From UBA2991 sp965221735 (GTDB lineage: Bacteria; Chloroflexota; Dehalococcoidia; Tepidiformales; Tepidiformaceae): a stretch of DNA of 64,000 nucleotides. Positions 61,541 to 64,000 of the stretch are shown piece after piece. The stretch spans positions 1,364,001 through 1,428,000 of the forward strand of contig OZ244910.1 in NCBI GenBank assembly GCA_965221735.1, given 5' to 3'. The translations under genes were made by a program, and so were the position numbers. The notes beneath the pieces were generated by a model. That model was not told the DNA's origin and did not search any database. It saw only the letters and a list, made by a program, of their open reading frames with translations. The first letter of the stretch is position 1, and every line of letters begins with the position of its first letter.

Positions 61541-62452
61541 ATGACCATCGCCCTTTCGACCATGTATGCCCAGCAGAAACGCTTCGACAACGGCGCCGAC
61601 TTCGCGCGGTACGCCGCCGAGGCGGGTTACGACGCCATCGAGGTGTCCCACTCGACGTCCCCGGAGAAGCTCCGCGAGATCCTCGATAGCGGCATCCTGC
61701 CCGTGACGTCGGTGCACCAGCCCGCCCCGCACGTCGAAGTCGACGGCGGCAAGAGCAACGCCGACCTCAACCTGGCCTCGACGAAGCGCAGTGAGCAAGC
61801 TCGCGCCCTCCGGCACGCGCTCCGCAGCCTCGAGTGGGCGGCGGAGGCGGGCGCCTCCGCGCTTGTCGTTCACCTCGGCGAAGTCGAGGGCTCCTTCTCG
61901 GGGACGACGTCCGAGCTGTATCGCCTCTTCCGGCAGCACGGCATCAGGGACAACCGCGCCGCCGAGGCCCGCGCCGACATGGAGCAGCGGCGTGCCGAAG
62001 CGGCCCCCGCCAACCTGGAAGCGGCGCGGGCGTCGCTCGAGCAACTCGTCGAGGCTGCCCGCCCGCACGGAATCGTCATCGGCATCGAGAACCGGCTCGA
62101 TTACCACCAGATTCCCCTCCCCGCAGAGTCGCGCGCCCTCATGGAGGGCTTCGCCCCCGACGAGGTCGGCCACTGGCACGACACCGGCCACGCCGAGGTG
62201 CTCGACCGCCTCGGTTACCTGCCGCATGCCGCCTGGTTCGACGAGCTTGGAGACCGCCTCGTCGGCGCCCACGTCCACGATGTGCGTGGCGTCGTCGACC
62301 ATCGCGCGCCCGGCACGGCCCAGCTCGACTGGGAGATGGTCGCCGGCGGTCTTGGCTCGCTCGACGCCATCACCCTCGAGATCGACCAGCGCGAGAGCGA
62401 CGACGACGTCCGCGCCGCCCCGGCCTTCCTCCGGTCAGTGGGCCTGGGTTAG
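61541..62452 (+). CDS. Sugar phosphate isomerase/epimerase (xylose isomerase-like TIM barrel)
   Basis: A 303-residue protein from ATG 61541. EAGYDAIEVSHS, LVVHLGEVEG, GIVIGIENRLDYHQIP, HWHDTGHAEV and HVHDVRGVVDH give the metal-binding Glu/Asp/His of AP-endonuclease-2-type barrels. Substrate unknown. The end overlaps nadC by four bases. Confidence 0.8.
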   Translation: MTIALSTMYAQQKRFDNGADFARYAAEAGYDAIEVSHSTSPEKLREILDSGILPVTSVHQPAPHVEVDGGKSNADLNLASTKRSEQARALRHALRSLEWAAEAGASALVVHLGEVEGSFSGTTSELYRLFRQHGIRDNRAAEARADMEQRRAEAAPANLEAARASLEQLVEAARPHGIVIGIENRLDYHQIPLPAESRALMEGFAPDEVGHWHDTGHAEVLDRLGYLPHAAWFDELGDRLVGAHVHDVRGVVDHRAPGTAQLDWEMVAGGLGSLDAITLEIDQRESDDDVRAAPAFLRSVGLG

Positions 62453-63321
62453 CCGCCCTCGTCCTCGAAGTCGATGTCGAGCGCGATGTCGAGCGCTGGC
62501 GCGCTGTGCGTCAGCGCCCCCGACGAGATCGCGTCCACGCCCGTCGCCGCGACCTCCGCGACCCGTTCCAGCGTGATGCCGCCGCTCGCCTCCAGCCTCG
62601 CCCGTCCCCCTGCGATGGCGACGGCCTCGCGCATCTGCTCCGTCGTCATGTTGTCGAGCAGGATCCACTCCGGTCCTGCGTCGAGCGCCTCCCGCAGTTC
62701 GTCGAGCGTGTCGACCTCGATTTCGATCGGAGTGTTCGGCGCGTGCTGGCGGATCGTCGCGACCGCCTGCGCGAGCGTGCGGCCCTGCTGGGCGACTGCC
62801 TCGCGGTGGTTGTCCTTGATCATCCCCATTACGGCCAGATCCCGCCGGTGGTTCGTGCCGCCCCCGCAGCGGACCGCGTACTTTTCCATGTCCCGGAGGC
62901 CGGGCGTCGTCTTCCGCGTGTCGAGGATGACGCAGTCCGTGCCTGCTATCGCCTCTACATAACGTTTCGTGAGCGTTGCCACGCCCGATAGCCGCTGCAC
63001 GAAGTTCAGCGCCGTCCGCTCTCCCGACAGGATCGCCCGGGCCGGCCCCGAGACCGTCGCCAGAACCCTCCCGCCCTCCACCTGGTCCCCGTCGTCCACA
63101 TGAGCTTCGAAGGCGGTCCGCTCGTCCAGGGTCGAGAAGACGTAGCCAGCCACGACAAGCCCCGAGACCACCCCCGCCTCCCGCGCCACCAGCCGACCCC
63201 GCGCGCTGAGCTCCGGCCCGACCACCGCCTGCGTCGTCACGTCGTCGCCGGCTCGATCCTCCGAGAGCGCCGTTCGCACGACTGCGACGATGGCCCCCAG
63301 GGGCGGCGGTTCAACGAGCAC
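62449..63321 (-). CDS. nadC: Nicotinate-nucleotide pyrophosphorylase (quinolinate phosphoribosyltransferase)
   Basis: A 290-residue enzyme forming nicotinate mononucleotide from quinolinate and PRPP. DVTTQAVVG, NFVQRLSGVAT, ILDTRKTTPGLRDMEKYAV and RCGGGTNHRRDL are family hallmarks. GTG 63321 is chosen so that it overlaps the nadB stop by 11 bases. A longer start is possible. Confidence 0.9.
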   Translation of the reverse strand: MLVEPPPLGAIVAVVRTALSEDRAGDDVTTQAVVGPELSARGRLVAREAGVVSGLVVAGYVFSTLDERTAFEAHVDDGDQVEGGRVLATVSGPARAILSGERTALNFVQRLSGVATLTKRYVEAIAGTDCVILDTRKTTPGLRDMEKYAVRCGGGTNHRRDLAVMGMIKDNHREAVAQQGRTLAQAVATIRQHAPNTPIEIEVDTLDELREALDAGPEWILLDNMTTEQMREAVAIAGGRARLEASGGITLERVAEVAATGVDAISSGALTHSAPALDIALDIDFEDEGG

Positions 63322-64000
63322 GGTGGAACACCTGCCGGCGCGCCCAGCGGGCATCGTCGCGGTCGGGGAAGTCGGTGCGGAAGTGGGCGCCGCGGCTCTC
63401 CTCGCGTCTGAGCGCCGCCGTCAACAGCAATTCCGCGAAGACCCCCAGCCAGCGTCGCTCGTGTCCCTCCCGCGACGGCTCCGGCTCCCCCACGGCCCAC
63501 GTCTCGACTGCGTCCAGTCCGGCCTGGAGCGCCTCTCCGGAACGCTCGATGCCGGCGTGCTCCCATAACAGCCGCTGAACGGCCGGACGGTCGGGCGGCG
63601 TTGTTCTGCCTGCCGCGAAGGGCGTCGAGTCGGGGCACGGCGCCATCGCCCCGCCCGTCCCTTCCGCGATGTGCTCGATCGCCGTCTTCGCGAACACCAC
63701 GGTCTCCAGCAGCGAGTTGCTCGCCAGCCGGTTCGCGCCGTGGACGCCGGTCGCGGCGGTCTCGCCGCAGGCATACAGACCCGGCACGGTCGTGCGCGCC
63801 CACGAGTCGGTGCGCACCCCGCCCATCAGGTAGTGCGCGGCGGGGGCGACCGGCACCGGGTCGTGGCGCAGGTCGATTCCCTGCTCGCCGCAGAAGGCCG
63901 CGATCCCCGGGAAACGCTCGATCGGGTCCACGCGGTCCAGTGCGGTGCAGTCGAGCCAGACGTGGTCGGAGCCCGCGTCGCGCATCTCCGCCACCATCGC
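63311..64000 (-). CDS. nadB: L-aspartate oxidase, cut by the right edge
   Basis: The C-terminal ~230 residues of a flavoenzyme that makes iminoaspartate for NAD synthesis. DPVPVAPAAHYLMGGVRTDS, GLYACGETAATGVHGANRLA and SNSLLETVVFAKTA are typical of NadB. The gene begins to the right of the window and overlaps nadC, consistent with a nadB-nadC operon. Confidence 0.9.
   Translation of the reverse strand, partial: AMVAEMRDAGSDHVWLDCTALDRVDPIERFPGIAAFCGEQGIDLRHDPVPVAPAAHYLMGGVRTDSWARTTVPGLYACGETAATGVHGANRLASNSLLETVVFAKTAIEHIAEGTGGAMAPCPDSTPFAAGRTTPPDRPAVQRLLWEHAGIERSGEALQAGLDAVETWAVGEPEPSREGHERRWLGVFAELLLTAALRREESRGAHFRTDFPDRDDARWARRQVFHRAR

Overview
The window is GC-rich DNA in two parts with very different gene content. 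Bases 1 to about 35,645 are a mosaic of integrated mobile elements. Bases from about 35,646 to the right edge are conserved chromosome with two tRNA-Val genes, thrS, dxr, rseP, nadC and nadB. The organism looks like a member of the Chloroflexota. That placement is an inference from high GC, lipoproteins with Pro/Thr/Ser-rich linkers, a thrS behind a T-box leader, and the overall gene mix. I saw no 16S rRNA or other decisive marker.

Mobile part, left element (1-13,356). It opens with a four-gene operon joined by 4-bp overlaps: a DNA methyltransferase (cut by the window edge), a winged-helix-like protein, an AAA+ ATPase and a PIN nuclease. A perfect 19-bp inverted repeat, a frameshifted HTH regulator and a frameshifted lipoprotein metallopeptidase follow. 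Next comes a second modification cassette (ParB-like protein, putative nuclease, D12-class adenine methylase), then degraded membrane-protein copies. The element ends with a large serine recombinase whose 3' end abuts the broken end of a large restriction-type methyltransferase gene near 13,356.

Mobile part, right element (13,356-35,645). It holds the truncated methyltransferase and a truncated DUF4062 protein, a GTGA-coupled operon of three tiny genes, and a second copy of the HTH regulator. A conjugation-type module (HerA/TraG-like ATPase plus replication-relaxation protein) follows, with two further 3' fragments of that module downstream. Accessory cargo comprises a methyltransferase-DGQHR-unknown cassette, two paralogous four-gene HTH operons, a DUF7002 protein, a frameshifted HNH nuclease and a GIY-YIG nuclease with a modification-sensing-like domain. 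A second serine recombinase abuts the 3' end of tRNA-Glu, which is the right border of the island.

Chromosomal part. A minus-strand cluster (35,778-39,578) encodes two ferredoxins, three diiron-type proteins, a small Cys-rich protein and a SnoaL-like protein, and looks like an uncharacterised oxygenase or redox system. Then come a DUF3500 protein, a PanE-like reductase, a serine hydrolase, an SDR, a PIN protein, an esterase, T-box-controlled thrS, a membrane-anchored GIY-YIG protein, tRNA-Val(GAC), a methyltransferase beside a tRNA 3' fragment, a flavin amine oxidase, DUF1801, a Cu/Zn-SOD-like protein lacking one copper ligand, and a Cys-rich repeat lipoprotein. A flavoprotein-feoB pair behind a palindromic operator-like site follows, then tRNA-Val(UAC), a sugar-nucleotide epimerase, a VapBC-type pair, dxr-rseP, and nadC-nadB.

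Several genes in the mobile part carry single-base frameshifts when compared with their paralogues or family. They may be decaying cargo or assembly errors. Read-level checks would separate the two.
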